Under the pieces are notes generated by a model. It was not told the DNA's origin, did no database searches, and saw only the letters and a list, made by a program, of their open reading frames with translations. Below are positions 7,598 to 17,100 of a stretch of 52,530 nucleotides of DNA, piece by piece (the first letter of the stretch is position 1; the number at the start of each line of letters is the position of its first letter). The translations under genes and the position numbers were made by a program. This DNA is from an uncultured Collinsella sp. (GTDB taxonomy: Bacteria; Actinomycetota; Coriobacteriia; Coriobacteriales; Coriobacteriaceae): the NCBI GenBank assembly GCA_959602875.1, contig CAUGVQ010000002.1, positions 1-52,530 of the forward strand, read 5' to 3'.

Positions 7598-10500
7598 CTA
7601 TACCACCGTCACGCGGCCGGCGTTGCCGACGATCGCCTTTGCCTCGGCGATGAGCGGGATGGAGCGGGCGTTCACGCGCGCGGGGATCTCGGCGCGCATA
7701 TGCTGGCCGTCGCGCTGCTCGATGAAGAGCTCCACACGGTCGCCGCCGGGGTTGGTGGCAAAGAGCGCTGCCAAGCGAGCCATGTTTCCCTGAGAGAAGC
7801 GCGCGCTCGGTACCATCACCTCAAACACCTTGGGGCGGTTGGCCTCCTCGTTGAGCTCGAGCGGCAGCACCTCCTGCGCGATGATCTGGTCGCCGCGGTC
7901 GCTCCGCTCGAGCTTGCCGCGCACGCGGATGAACGCGTCGGAGAGAACGGCGCCCGTCTCGGGGTCGGTCTCGCCGTAGAGATAGCTCTCGCACTCCTTG
8001 TAGACCTTGGGGAACATGACGATGGTGGCCTCGCCCTCCATGTCCTCCAGGCGCACGATCGCCATGGGGTCGCCCTTCTTGGTGACGCGCTTGGAGACCT
8101 CGGCGACCATGCCGGCGAACCAGTACGGCTTACCCTCGGGGATGGCCTTGTTAACGGTGCCGCCACCGGGTGCGGCGACCTCAAAACCCGTATCGATCTG
8201 GGCTAGGGTGTACTCGCGCGCCTTGCCGAGCGCGTACTCAAAGGGACGCAGCGGATGGTCGGAGACGTAGATGCCAAGCACCTCGCGCTCTGCGGAGAGC
8301 TTGGTGTGGCGGTCCCACTCCTGGCCGTCCGGCTCGGGGATGGAAACCTCAAAGCCCGAGCCCTCCACATCGCCGAACATGTCGAAGAACGAAACCTGGC
8401 CCGACGCCTGCTCCTTCTGGCGGCGCGTGGCGGCGTCGACGATGTTCTCGGGGTTGGCCTTGTCGACGAAACTCATGAGCTGGCGGCGCGTGTAACCCGA
8501 CGAGTCGAAGGCACCTGCCTTGATGAGTGCTTCGATCACGCGGCGGTTGGCCTGGCTCGAATCCACGCGGTCCACGAAATCGTGCAGGTTCTTGAAGGGG
8601 CCGTTTGCCTCGTGCTCGGCGATGATGGCGTCGGCCACGCCCTCGCCCACGCCGCGGATGCCCGCAAGTCCGAAGCGGATGCCCTCTTTGACCGCGGTGA
8701 ACTCGCGGCCCGACTCGTTGACGTCAGGCGGCAACACCTGGATGCCGTCGTGGCGACAGGCGGAGACGTAGTGCACGATCTTGTCGGTCTTGCCCGTGTA
8801 GGACGTGAGCACGGCCGCCATGAACTCGTTGGGATAGTGCGCCTTCAGCCAGGCGGTCTGCATAACGAGGATGGCGTAGCCGGCCGAGTGCGACTTGTTG
8901 AAGGCGTAGGATGCGAACTCAAGCACGTCGTCCCAGATGCGCTGAGCAGTCTCGCGCTTGTAGTCGTTGCGCTCCGCGCCGTTCATCCAGTGGTCGTAGA
9001 TGGTCTCCTCGTGACCGTCCTCCCAGGTAAAGACCTGCTCGGTGAGCATCTTGATCTTCTTTTTGGCAACGGGCTTGCGGATACGGCTGTCCGACTCGCC
9101 CTTGGAGAAGCCGCACATCTCGACCGAGATGTTCATAACCTGCTCCTGGTAGACCATGGTGCCGTAGGTCTCGCCCAGGATGTCGTCCAGACGCGGGTCG
9201 TAGGAGACGGCGGGCTCCTTGCCGTTCATGCGGTTGATGTAGCTCGTAACCATGCCGGCGCCCAGAGGGCCGGGGCGGTAGAGGGCGATCAGAGCGACCA
9301 CGTGCTTGTACTCGGTGGGCTTCATGTTCTTGATCGTTGCCGTCATGCCGGCAGACTCGATCTGGAAGACGCCCGCGGTGTGGCCCGTCTGCATGAGCTT
9401 GAAGATCTCGGGGTCGTCGAAGGGGATGGCGTCCACGTCGATATCGATCCCGTAGTTTGCCTTGATGTTGGCCTTGGCCTTAGAGATAACCGTAAGCGTG
9501 CGCAGACCCAGGAAGTCCATCTTGAGAAGGCCCATGTCGGCGACGGTGTGGCCTTCATACTGGGTGATCTCCACGCCGCCCTTGGTGTCGAGCTTGGTGG
9601 GGACGTGCTCGTTCACCGGGTCGCGGCAGATGAGGACAGCGCAGGCGTGCACGCCCTCGCCGCGCGTGAGGCCCTCGATGGAAAGCGCCGCGTCGATGAT
9701 GCGGCGGGCATCGTCGTCGGTACGGTAGGCGTCGGCGAAGTCGGGGTTGTAGTTCTCCTCGTGCCCCGGCACCTGCTCGAGCACCTGGCGGAGCTTGACC
9801 TTGGGGTCGCTCGAGATCATCTTCGAGAGGCGCTGGCCCATGTAGACGGGATAGTCGAGCACACGGGCCGCGTCGTTGATGGCCTGCTTGGCCTTGATGG
9901 TCGAGTAGGTGATGACGTGCGTGACCTTCTCGGAGCCGTAGAGCTGGCGGACGTGCTCCACCACCTCCAGGCGACGCTCATCGTCGAAGTCCATATCGAT
10001 ATCGGGCATCTCCATGCGCTCGGGCGAGAGGAATCGCTCGAACATGAGGCCGTTTGAGAGCGGGTCGAAGGTGGTGATGTCCATGGCGTAGGCAACGAGG
10101 GCGCCCGCGGCCGATCCACGGCCGGGGCCGACGCCGATGCCGTTTTGCTTGGCCCAGCGCACGTACTCGGCCACGATCAGGAAGTAGGCGGCAAAGCCCT
10201 TGTCGCAGATGACCTTGTACTCAAACTCAAAGCGTTCCTTGATCGAGACGCCGTTTATGACCTGCGTCTCCCAATCCTCGCCGTAGCGCTTGGCAAGACC
10301 AGTCTCGCACTCGCGGCGGAACTGGCTCTCGTGCGTCTCGCCCGGATCGAGCAGGGGGTAGCGGGGCAGGATGATCTGACCCCACTCGAGCTGCACGTCG
10401 CACTTGTCGGCAATCTCGACCGTGTTGTCGCAAGCCTCCGGGCAGTACGGGAAGAGGGCGCGCATCTCGTCCTCGGTCTTCATGTAGAACTCCGAGCCCT

Positions 10501-11386
10501 GCATGCGCATACGGTTGGGGTCGTCCACCTTGGAGTTCATGCCGATGCACATCATGATGTCCTGCACCGGCGCGTCGTCGCGCGTGAGGTAGTGGAAGTC
10601 GTTGGTGGCGATGACCTTCACGCCGATCTGGTTGGCAATGTCGATAAGCCGACGGTCGAGCTGCTCGTCGGTAAGGCCGGCGTCGGTCGAGATGCCGTGG
10701 TCCTGGATCTCGATGTAGAAGTTACCGGGCTCGAAGGTGTCGCGGAAGGTAGTTGCCCACATAAGGGCATTCTCGTCCTCACCGCGGTCGATGCACTTGG
10801 GAATGATACCGGCGATGCACGCCGAGGTGGCGATGATGCCCTCGCGGTGGCGACGCAGGTTGTCGAGGGTGACGCGCGGCTTGTAGTAGAAGCCCTGTAC
10901 CGCGGCCTCGGACACGATCTGCATGAGGTTGACGTAGCCGGTGTGGTTACGGGCAATGAGGATCATGTGGTAGAGCTCGGGCTTGTGGTCGCGCGCCAGG
11001 GTTTCGTCCGGCGTGAAGTAGACCTCGCAGCCAAAGATGGGCTTGATGACGGGCTTGGGCTTGGCCGTGTCGAGCGAGCCGGTCTCTTGCCACACCGCGC
11101 AGTCGCGTTCCCACTGGGCACGCGCCTTCTCGTCCTCGGGCGCCTCGCCAAACCCCTCGGTAGCAAACGTCGCCTTATCGTGCTTCCACTGGCGAAAATC
11201 GGGCGCGGCGTTGTTCACGGCGTCGCAGGCAAGGCCGAGCTCGGGGATACCGTACATGTAGCCGTGATCGGTGAGCGCCACGGCGGGCATGCCAAGCTCC
11301 ACCGCGCGCTTGACCATGTCGCTCACGCGCGTAGCGCCGTCGAGCATGGAGTATTCGGAATGGTTATGCAGGTGAACGAAGGCCAC
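7598..11386 (-). CDS. dnaE: DNA polymerase III alpha subunit
   Basis: A 1262-residue replicative polymerase subunit. The N-terminal PHP domain starts HLHNHSEYSMLDG with intact metal ligands; the polymerase palm carries the aspartates of PDIDMDFDDERR; the fingers include VGPGRGSAAGALVAY and IQFEIESAGM-type motif VFQIESAGM; a tandem helix-hairpin-helix region (FGLAGIRGVGEGV) and an OB-fold follow. Start is GTG after GAGGAGA. The length exceeds many DnaE because of an insertion after the first PHP motifs (about residues 60-115), as in actinobacterial enzymes. Confidence 0.97.
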   Translation of the reverse strand: MAFVHLHNHSEYSMLDGATRVSDMVKRAVELGMPAVALTDHGYMYGIPELGLACDAVNNAAPDFRQWKHDKATFATEGFGEAPEDEKARAQWERDCAVWQETGSLDTAKPKPVIKPIFGCEVYFTPDETLARDHKPELYHMILIARNHTGYVNLMQIVSEAAVQGFYYKPRVTLDNLRRHREGIIATSACIAGIIPKCIDRGEDENALMWATTFRDTFEPGNFYIEIQDHGISTDAGLTDEQLDRRLIDIANQIGVKVIATNDFHYLTRDDAPVQDIMMCIGMNSKVDDPNRMRMQGSEFYMKTEDEMRALFPYCPEACDNTVEIADKCDVQLEWGQIILPRYPLLDPGETHESQFRRECETGLAKRYGEDWETQVINGVSIKERFEFEYKVICDKGFAAYFLIVAEYVRWAKQNGIGVGPGRGSAAGALVAYAMDITTFDPLSNGLMFERFLSPERMEMPDIDMDFDDERRLEVVEHVRQLYGSEKVTHVITYSTIKAKQAINDAARVLDYPVYMGQRLSKMISSDPKVKLRQVLEQVPGHEENYNPDFADAYRTDDDARRIIDAALSIEGLTRGEGVHACAVLICRDPVNEHVPTKLDTKGGVEITQYEGHTVADMGLLKMDFLGLRTLTVISKAKANIKANYGIDIDVDAIPFDDPEIFKLMQTGHTAGVFQIESAGMTATIKNMKPTEYKHVVALIALYRPGPLGAGMVTSYINRMNGKEPAVSYDPRLDDILGETYGTMVYQEQVMNISVEMCGFSKGESDSRIRKPVAKKKIKMLTEQVFTWEDGHEETIYDHWMNGAERNDYKRETAQRIWDDVLEFASYAFNKSHSAGYAILVMQTAWLKAHYPNEFMAAVLTSYTGKTDKIVHYVSACRHDGIQVLPPDVNESGREFTAVKEGIRFGLAGIRGVGEGVADAIIAEHEANGPFKNLHDFVDRVDSSQANRRVIEALIKAGAFDSSGYTRRQLMSFVDKANPENIVDAATRRQKEQASGQVSFFDMFGDVEGSGFEVSIPEPDGQEWDRHTKLSAEREVLGIYVSDHPLRPFEYALGKAREYTLAQIDTGFEVAAPGGGTVNKAIPEGKPYWFAGMVAEVSKRVTKKGDPMAIVRLEDMEGEATIVMFPKVYKECESYLYGETDPETGAVLSDAFIRVRGKLERSDRGDQIIAQEVLPLELNEEANRPKVFEVMVPSARFSQGNMARLAALFATNPGGDRVELFIEQRDGQHMRAEIPARVNARSIPLIAEAKAIVGNAGRVTVV

Positions 11387-11614
11387 GGGAGCGTCTCCTC
11401 ATCTGATGTGCTGTTGTATCGTCTCTGATTTCGCTTGCCAAAAGATTCTACCGCAGCGCCCGGACAGCGATCGTGCCACCCGAAGGCCTCACACCGTGTT
11501 CGATAGCGTGGCCGAGCTACCCGGCCGGATGGTCGCGAGGCGCACGGGCCCTCCCCGCTTCGAGCAGTCCCCTTTTGTCAGTTGATACGCGCAGGCCGTT
11601 CAGTAGGCAGGGGC

Positions 11615-11707
11615 GGGCGGAGGTTTCCGGCGAGTTCCGCACGAGCCGAAGGCGCCAGTGGCGCCTTCGTGCGAGTCAGGACTGCCCGAAGCCGGGAACC
11701 TCCGCCC
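11615..11707. repeat. Hairpin element with conserved core, family D, copy 1
   Basis: Two 17-base arms (11615-11631 and 11691-11707) pair with one G-T wobble. The 59-base interior carries a nested hairpin (AAGGCGCC/GGCGCCTT) and is nearly the same as the interior at 14063-14123. It lies 27 bases beyond the stop of the minus-strand gene ending at 11734. The rest of the 347-base gap between that gene and dnaE shows no gene. Confidence 0.75.
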
Positions 11708-11733
11708 GGCTCGACCTCAATGTTGTATCTGCG

Positions 11734-12219
11734 TTAGTCCTCGTTCTCGATTGCGTCGAGGAGCGGATTGGATCCGTGGGCGCCGCCGCCCCGCTTGGCG
11801 TCGCGCTCGATGGCGTCGAGCGTGCGGTTGGCCCGGCGGGCCGCCTTCTTCTCATAGTGCTTGAGCCACCAGTCGGCAAAGAGGCCGCTTCTGGGGTTGG
11901 GATCGACGAACTTCTCGGAGTAGGTGAGCGTAAGCCCGCCCTCGCCGCGCTGCTCGACGCGGTAGCGCACGGTGTTGGTGCCCGTGCTGTAGGTGAAGCG
12001 GACCTCGTAGACCTCAGGATAGCGGTACTTCAAGATCTTGACCGTGATCTCGGTGCCGCCCTTGCCGCCCTGGCGGGAGAGCTTGCGGTACTTGAGACCG
12101 TTGAGCTTGCGGCGTGTGGGCCGCGTACCCGTCGCACGTGCGGCGTCATCCATAACGGTGCGCTCGATCTCGTTGAAGAACTGCTCGGGCGTGATGTCCA
12201 TCTCACGCGTGATGTCCAT
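11734..12219 (-). CDS. DUF3284-like protein
   Basis: This 161-residue protein starts MDITREMDITPEQFFNEIE and carries segments typical of the DUF3284 family (RRKLNGLKYRKLSRQ, TYSTGTNTVRYRVE, LTYSEKF). The family is small, soluble and of unknown function; it may adopt a START/SRPBCC-like fold, which is my inference. Its C-terminus is rich in basic residues and ends with IERDAKRGG. AGGGGACC precedes the ATG. It follows pckA on the same strand, beyond a terminator, so read-through or its own promoter is needed. Confidence 0.65.
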   Translation of the reverse strand: MDITREMDITPEQFFNEIERTVMDDAARATGTRPTRRKLNGLKYRKLSRQGGKGGTEITVKILKYRYPEVYEVRFTYSTGTNTVRYRVEQRGEGGLTLTYSEKFVDPNPRSGLFADWWLKHYEKKAARRANRTLDAIERDAKRGGGAHGSNPLLDAIENED

Positions 12220-12255
12220 GGTCCCCTGCTTTCAGAATCGCTACGTTGCGGTCAG

Positions 12256-12288
12256 AAAATGCAGCGGAGGCCCCGCAGGACCTCCGCT
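12256..12288 (-). terminator. Terminator of pckA
   Basis: On the minus strand AGCGGAGG/CCTCCGCT forms an 8-bp stem around a 10-base loop, followed by GCATTTTC. It begins about 30 bases after the pckA stop codon. Confidence 0.7.
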
Positions 12289-12318
12289 CGTCTCTGTTCA
12301 GACTCGATGGCGAGGTTG

Positions 12319-13923
12319 CTACTCCGTGCGCGGACGGGCGAGGTCCTCAAGGGAGACGCCCGGATAGCGCTTCTCGAAGTTCTCCTCAAAGAGCCCGGCG
12401 AGCTTCTTGGCGGCCTCGTCGTAGGCCTCCGGGTCCGCCCAGGTCTGGCGCGGATCGAGCAGCGTCGTGGGAACGCCGAGGCACTCGCGCGGCACGTCCA
12501 CACCAAAGATCTCGTCGCGGCGATAGCCGGCGTCGTCGATCGAGCCGTCCATGGCGGCGCGCACAAGAGCGCGGGTGTGCGAGAGCGCGATGCGGTGGCC
12601 CACACCGTACGGGCCGCCGGTCCAGCCGGTGTTCACCAGGTAGACGCGGGTGTTGTGACGCACGATCTTCTCACCCAGCAGGTAGGCGTAGACCATGTGG
12701 TCGAGCGGCATGAAGGGCTCGCCAAAGAGCGCGGAGAACGTGGGCGTGGGCTCCACGATGCCCACCTCGGTGCCGGCGACCTTGGCGGTGTAGCCGGTGA
12801 GGAAGTGGAACATGGCCTCCTCGCGGGAGAGCTTGGAGATCGGGGGCAGGACGCCGTAAGCGTCAGCGGTGAGGAAGAGCACCACGCTCGGGCTCTCGCC
12901 CACGCCGGACTCGACGACGCGCTCGATGTGCTCGATCGGGTAGGCGGCGCGGCCGTTCTCGGTGATGGAGCTGTCGGAGTAGATGGGCGCGCGGCTCTTA
13001 CGGTCGAGCTTGACGTTCTCGGACACCGAGCCAAAGGTGATGGCGTCAAAGATGTCGGGCTCGCGCTCGCGCGTGAGGTCGATGGTCTTGGCGTAGCAGC
13101 CACCCTCGATGTTGAAGATACCGCGCGGGCTCCAGCCGTGCTCGTCGTCGCCGATGAGCAGGCGCTCGGGGTCGGCCGAGAGCGTGGTCTTGCCCGTGCC
13201 GGAGAGGCCAAAGAGGATGGCGGTCTTGCCGGTCTTGGGGTCGACGTTGGCCGAGCAGTGCATCGGCAGCACGCCGTCCTCGATGGGCAGGATGTAGTTC
13301 ATCATCGTGAAGACGGCCTTCTTAATCTCACCGCAGTAACCGGTGCCGGCAACGACGATCTTCTTGTGGTTCATGTCGAGGATGACCGCCGCGGGCGCGA
13401 GACCGTCACGGTCGGTGGCGCAGACGTAGGTCGGCGCGGCGTAGACGGTGATGTCGGGGCGGCCGAAGTTCTCGAGCTCCTCCTCGGTGGGGCGCACGAG
13501 CATCTGGCGAATGAAGAGCGCCTGATGGGCACGCTCGGCGACAACCATGACCTTGCGGGCGTACTTGCGGTCCGCACCGGCGTAGCCGCGCACGACAAAG
13601 AGGTGGCGACGCTGGGACATGTAGCGCGCAACGTTCTTGCGGACGCGCTTGTAAGTGGCCTCGTCGATGGGCTTGTTCTGCTTGCTGTTCCAGTTGATGT
13701 TCTTATCGGCCTCGCCGGCGTCGACGAGGTAGCGGTACTCGGGGCTGCGGCCGGTGAAGGCGCCCGTGGAGACCGAAAGGGAACCGGTGGAGGTGAGGTA
13801 GGCCTCGTGGTGGGAGATGGCGTGCTCGATGAGCTTAGCGGGGCTCCAATCGACGTGCACGCGGTCCTGGTCGACCTCGATACCGAGGTTGATCAGGATG
13901 GATTCAATCATGGGCTCGGTCAT
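12319..13923 (-). CDS. pckA: Phosphoenolpyruvate carboxykinase (ATP)
   Basis: The enzyme interconverts oxaloacetate + ATP and PEP + CO2 + ADP. The 534-residue length and motifs fit the ATP-type: the kinase P-loop FGLSGTGKTTLSADP, the metal/substrate segment LIGDDEHGWSPRGIFNIEGGC (part), FLTADAYGVLPPISKL and NTGWTGGPYGVGHRI. The ATG at 13923 follows AAGGAG at good spacing; a longer in-frame opening upstream has no start signal and runs through a repeat. Together with the oxaloacetate decarboxylase operon 6 kb away it marks a node at oxaloacetate, probably used anaplerotically or for fermentation. Confidence 0.96.
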   Translation of the reverse strand: MTEPMIESILINLGIEVDQDRVHVDWSPAKLIEHAISHHEAYLTSTGSLSVSTGAFTGRSPEYRYLVDAGEADKNINWNSKQNKPIDEATYKRVRKNVARYMSQRRHLFVVRGYAGADRKYARKVMVVAERAHQALFIRQMLVRPTEEELENFGRPDITVYAAPTYVCATDRDGLAPAAVILDMNHKKIVVAGTGYCGEIKKAVFTMMNYILPIEDGVLPMHCSANVDPKTGKTAILFGLSGTGKTTLSADPERLLIGDDEHGWSPRGIFNIEGGCYAKTIDLTREREPDIFDAITFGSVSENVKLDRKSRAPIYSDSSITENGRAAYPIEHIERVVESGVGESPSVVLFLTADAYGVLPPISKLSREEAMFHFLTGYTAKVAGTEVGIVEPTPTFSALFGEPFMPLDHMVYAYLLGEKIVRHNTRVYLVNTGWTGGPYGVGHRIALSHTRALVRAAMDGSIDDAGYRRDEIFGVDVPRECLGVPTTLLDPRQTWADPEAYDEAAKKLAGLFEENFEKRYPGVSLEDLARPRTE

Positions 13924-14036
13924 ATACACTCCTTGGGATAGAGGGCCAATATGCACCATCTTTTTCAGTATGGCCGAATGGACGGAGTGCAATTCACCGC
14001 AAACGGAAGGCCTTCGGCGAACGGTAGCGATGGGTC

Positions 14037-14149
14037 CGTGGGGAGACGCACCTCCCTCCGCGCAAGTTCCGCACGAGCCGGAGGCGCCGGTGGCGCCTCC
14101 GAGCGAGTCAGGACTGTCCGCAGCGCGGAGGGAGGTGCGTCTCCCCACG
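14037..14149. repeat. Hairpin element with conserved core, family D, copy 2
   Basis: Perfectly complementary 26-base arms (14037-14062 and 14124-14149) enclose a 61-base core with a nested GGAGGCGCC/GGCGCCTCC hairpin. The core matches copy 1 at 11632-11690 almost base for base, but the arms do not resemble those of copy 1. It starts 11 bases beyond the addA stop and lies upstream of pckA. Confidence 0.85.
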
Positions 14150-14159
14150 ACCGAGGCGA

Positions 14160-17100
14160 TTACCGCTCGTAGGTGACCACTTGGGGCTCGCCGGGATGCT
14201 CGGGGTCGTCAATCTCGACGCGTACGAACTTGAGCGTCACGCGGCTGTAGCCTGCCTTGTGGAGCACATCGGCATATACATCGGCCTGCAGACGGTGCTT
14301 CTCCTGAAGCGCCTCGGGCGTCTCGGCGGGGCTGCCGCCCGTCTTGTAGTCGATGACGAGTGCCTCGCCCGGTCGCGCCGGGTCGGTCGCCAGAAGGTCG
14401 ATCGCGCCCTCCGCATACGACCCAAAGCGCTCGGCGAGCTCTTCCATACCCTGCGAGAAGAACGGAACCTCCGCACGCAGGCACGCCCATGTGCGCACCT
14501 CGGCACGCACCACAGAGCGTTCCCAGCGGCGGAGCGCCGCATCGAGCCGCTCGCGCTGGCGCGCGGTGACCCCCCAGTACCGGCACTGCGCATCGGCGCG
14601 GGGAGCGGGAACGGCATCCTCCCCTGTCTCTACCAGCCACTGCGCGAGCGCATGGAAGGCAGAGCCGAGCGCGGTCGGGTCCCCGTCCGCCGCAGATGCG
14701 GACGACGCCGACGCGCTGCAGGATTGTTCCTCCCCTGCCGCGGCGGGAGCCGAGATCTCCTCCGACTCGTCTGTCTGCGCCGCCGTGACCGCGCGGTCCT
14801 CCGCCTCGGCATGCAACTCGGCGGCCAGCGAAGTGTAGCTGTAGCTTGCACGGGCAGGCCGCGCTGCCGGGGTGATGGCGGCCTCCACCGCGGCCGGACG
14901 GACGAGGGCAAAGTCGCGCGGGGCCGTCGCGTCGGCGGCGTCCGTCCCCTCGGCGGACGGCGCGGCAAGCGGGTAGTCCTCGCAGGCAAAATGCACCTGC
15001 GGCCCCTTCTTGCCCTTGGAGGGGTAATAGGGGAAGTCGAGGTCGTCCAGAAGCACCAACTGGTAGTCGCCCGCATGTGCGTCCTCAAACGCCAGCCGGT
15101 CGCACCCCAGGTCCGGGACGCCGCCGAGCTCGGGGTCGGCGGGCAGGATGCGCGCGAGCACCTCCCCCACCAGCGACGTGGCGTGCCCCACCATGAGCTC
15201 GCTCGCGCTGCCTGCGCCGAGCACGAGGATCGCCACCTCGCGGGCGCGCGTGAGCGCGACATAGAGCTTGCGGGCGGCCTCCTCGTAATCGAGGTCGCTG
15301 TTGCGCCGGCGCATGTAGGCAAACGCTTCCGTGGCGGTATCGGGCAGCACGTTTGCCGCGAGCACATCCTCGTCGAGCGCGGGCACATCGCCCAGAAGCT
15401 CCTTGTCGGAGGCGGGCTCGAACCGGTTGGGCCGCGCGGTCCACCAGGTTGCGCCGCCTGCATCGAGCATCTGGAAGCGGTCGCGCCCGGCGCGAATGCC
15501 ATCGCACTCGGTGACGGCAACGACGGGGAACTCGAGGCCCTTTGACGCGTGGATGGTCATGATGCGAACCGCGTCGCCATCGTCTCCCGTGAGCATCGCC
15601 GGCGACTCCTTGACGTGCTCAACGTGGTCGGCAAAGGCACGTGCCACCAAGCGGGCGCCGAGCGCGCGACCGCCCTCGACCTCCTCCACGATGGCGAGGG
15701 CGCGCAGCACGTTCGCGGCGACGGCGTGCTCCTGGGCGCCGCCCCGCTCGAGACGCCAGAGCCAACCCGACTCGCTCACCGCGTCGCGTGCGATGGCGGA
15801 GATGCGGTCGCGCCCCACGCGCGCAAGCGCCCGGGCGAGCACCTCGCGAGCGCCCGAGAGCAGCGGCAGCTCGCCGAACGCGGGCAGAATCTCGCCGGTG
15901 AGCAGGACGTCAGCGGTGACGCTCCGGGTGTCGGTGATACCCGCCTCCGCATCAACGCGCGTGGCGAGTGCTAAAAGCTCCGTCGCACCGAGGCCGAACA
16001 TCGGCGAGGTGAGAAGCGGCGTGATGGCGCCCTCGCCGTCATCGGGGTTGGCGAGGAAGTTGAGAAGCGCCCCTATGGCCGAGACCTCGGGTGCCCGGCG
16101 AAAGACCGACGTTCCGCCCGATACCACGCAGGGCATGCCCGCCGCACGGACCGCCTCGGCGTAGATGTCCGCCTTGGAAAGGGCGGACATGATGATGACC
16201 ATGTCGCCGGGGGTGAAGCCCTCCTCGTCGCGCAAGCGGCAGAAGCGCGCTGCGATAGCCGCCGCCCGGGCACGGGCGCGCTCCTCGGACGCGCCGCCCG
16301 CCACAAGGACCGCCTGGCGGCGCGAGGTCTCGGGGCTTTGCAGCTTGCGGGCGCGGCCGCGCACGTCCTCGCCACACGAGTCGAGATGCAAAAAGTCGCG
16401 ACCGAGCGGATTTGCCGCACCGCCCTCAAAAAGCGCGTCTGCAAAACTCAGGATGTCCGCATGGCTGCGGAAGTTGACGTCGAGGTCGGCGACCGTGCCG
16501 CCTTGGGATTCGACCTCGTCTTTTTTAGTGCGAAAAACCGACACGTCCGCTCCGCGGAAGCGGTAGATGGACTGCTGGGCGTCGCCCACCGTGCAGAGCT
16601 CGCGCCCGTCGGGGCTGCAGAGCAGGCGCACGAGCTCCACCTGCTGCTGGGCGGTGTCCTGGAACTCGTCGACCATGACCATCTTGAAGCGGCCGGCAAA
16701 CTCCTCGCGCACCGCGGGGTTGTTCTTGAGCGCGTCGTAGGCGAGCGTGAGCAGATCGTCGTTATCGAGGACCGCGCGCTCGCGCTTGAGCGCGGTGTAC
16801 TCGCGCTCGACCTCGCGGGCAAGCGGGATGAGCTCGTCGAGGGCGTCCTTGCGCGCGGCGAGGTAGGCATCGGCAAAGAAGGCGCCCCGCGCGGCGCGCA
16901 CCTCCACCACGGCGTCCTTCTCGTCCTTACCCATGCCGCGGGCGCGCAGGTTGAGCTTGTCGCACGCCGCAAAGCACGCGCGCAGATCCGCAAGGGCGCG
17001 CGGCGAGGCCGCCCACGCATCGAGCGCCTCTGCGGCGACGCGGGCGGCGGCGTTGTTGGCGTAAGACGGCGCCTCGGCAATCTCGCGGTACGCCTCCGTA

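Noticed and set aside
8255..10057. A 600-codon plus-strand frame opposite dnaE
   Set aside because: Shadow of the polymerase gene; composition (Val, Leu, His, Asp rich) is typical of an antisense frame.
11473..13941. A very long plus-strand open frame opposite pckA and the DUF3284-like gene
   Set aside because: It is the complement of real genes in GC-rich DNA and has no start signal, domain or codon bias of its own.
14011..14027. A 17-base exact match (CCTTCGGCGAACGGTAG) to the 3' end of the Fic gene
   Set aside because: Single short match with no shared flanks; chance is not excluded.
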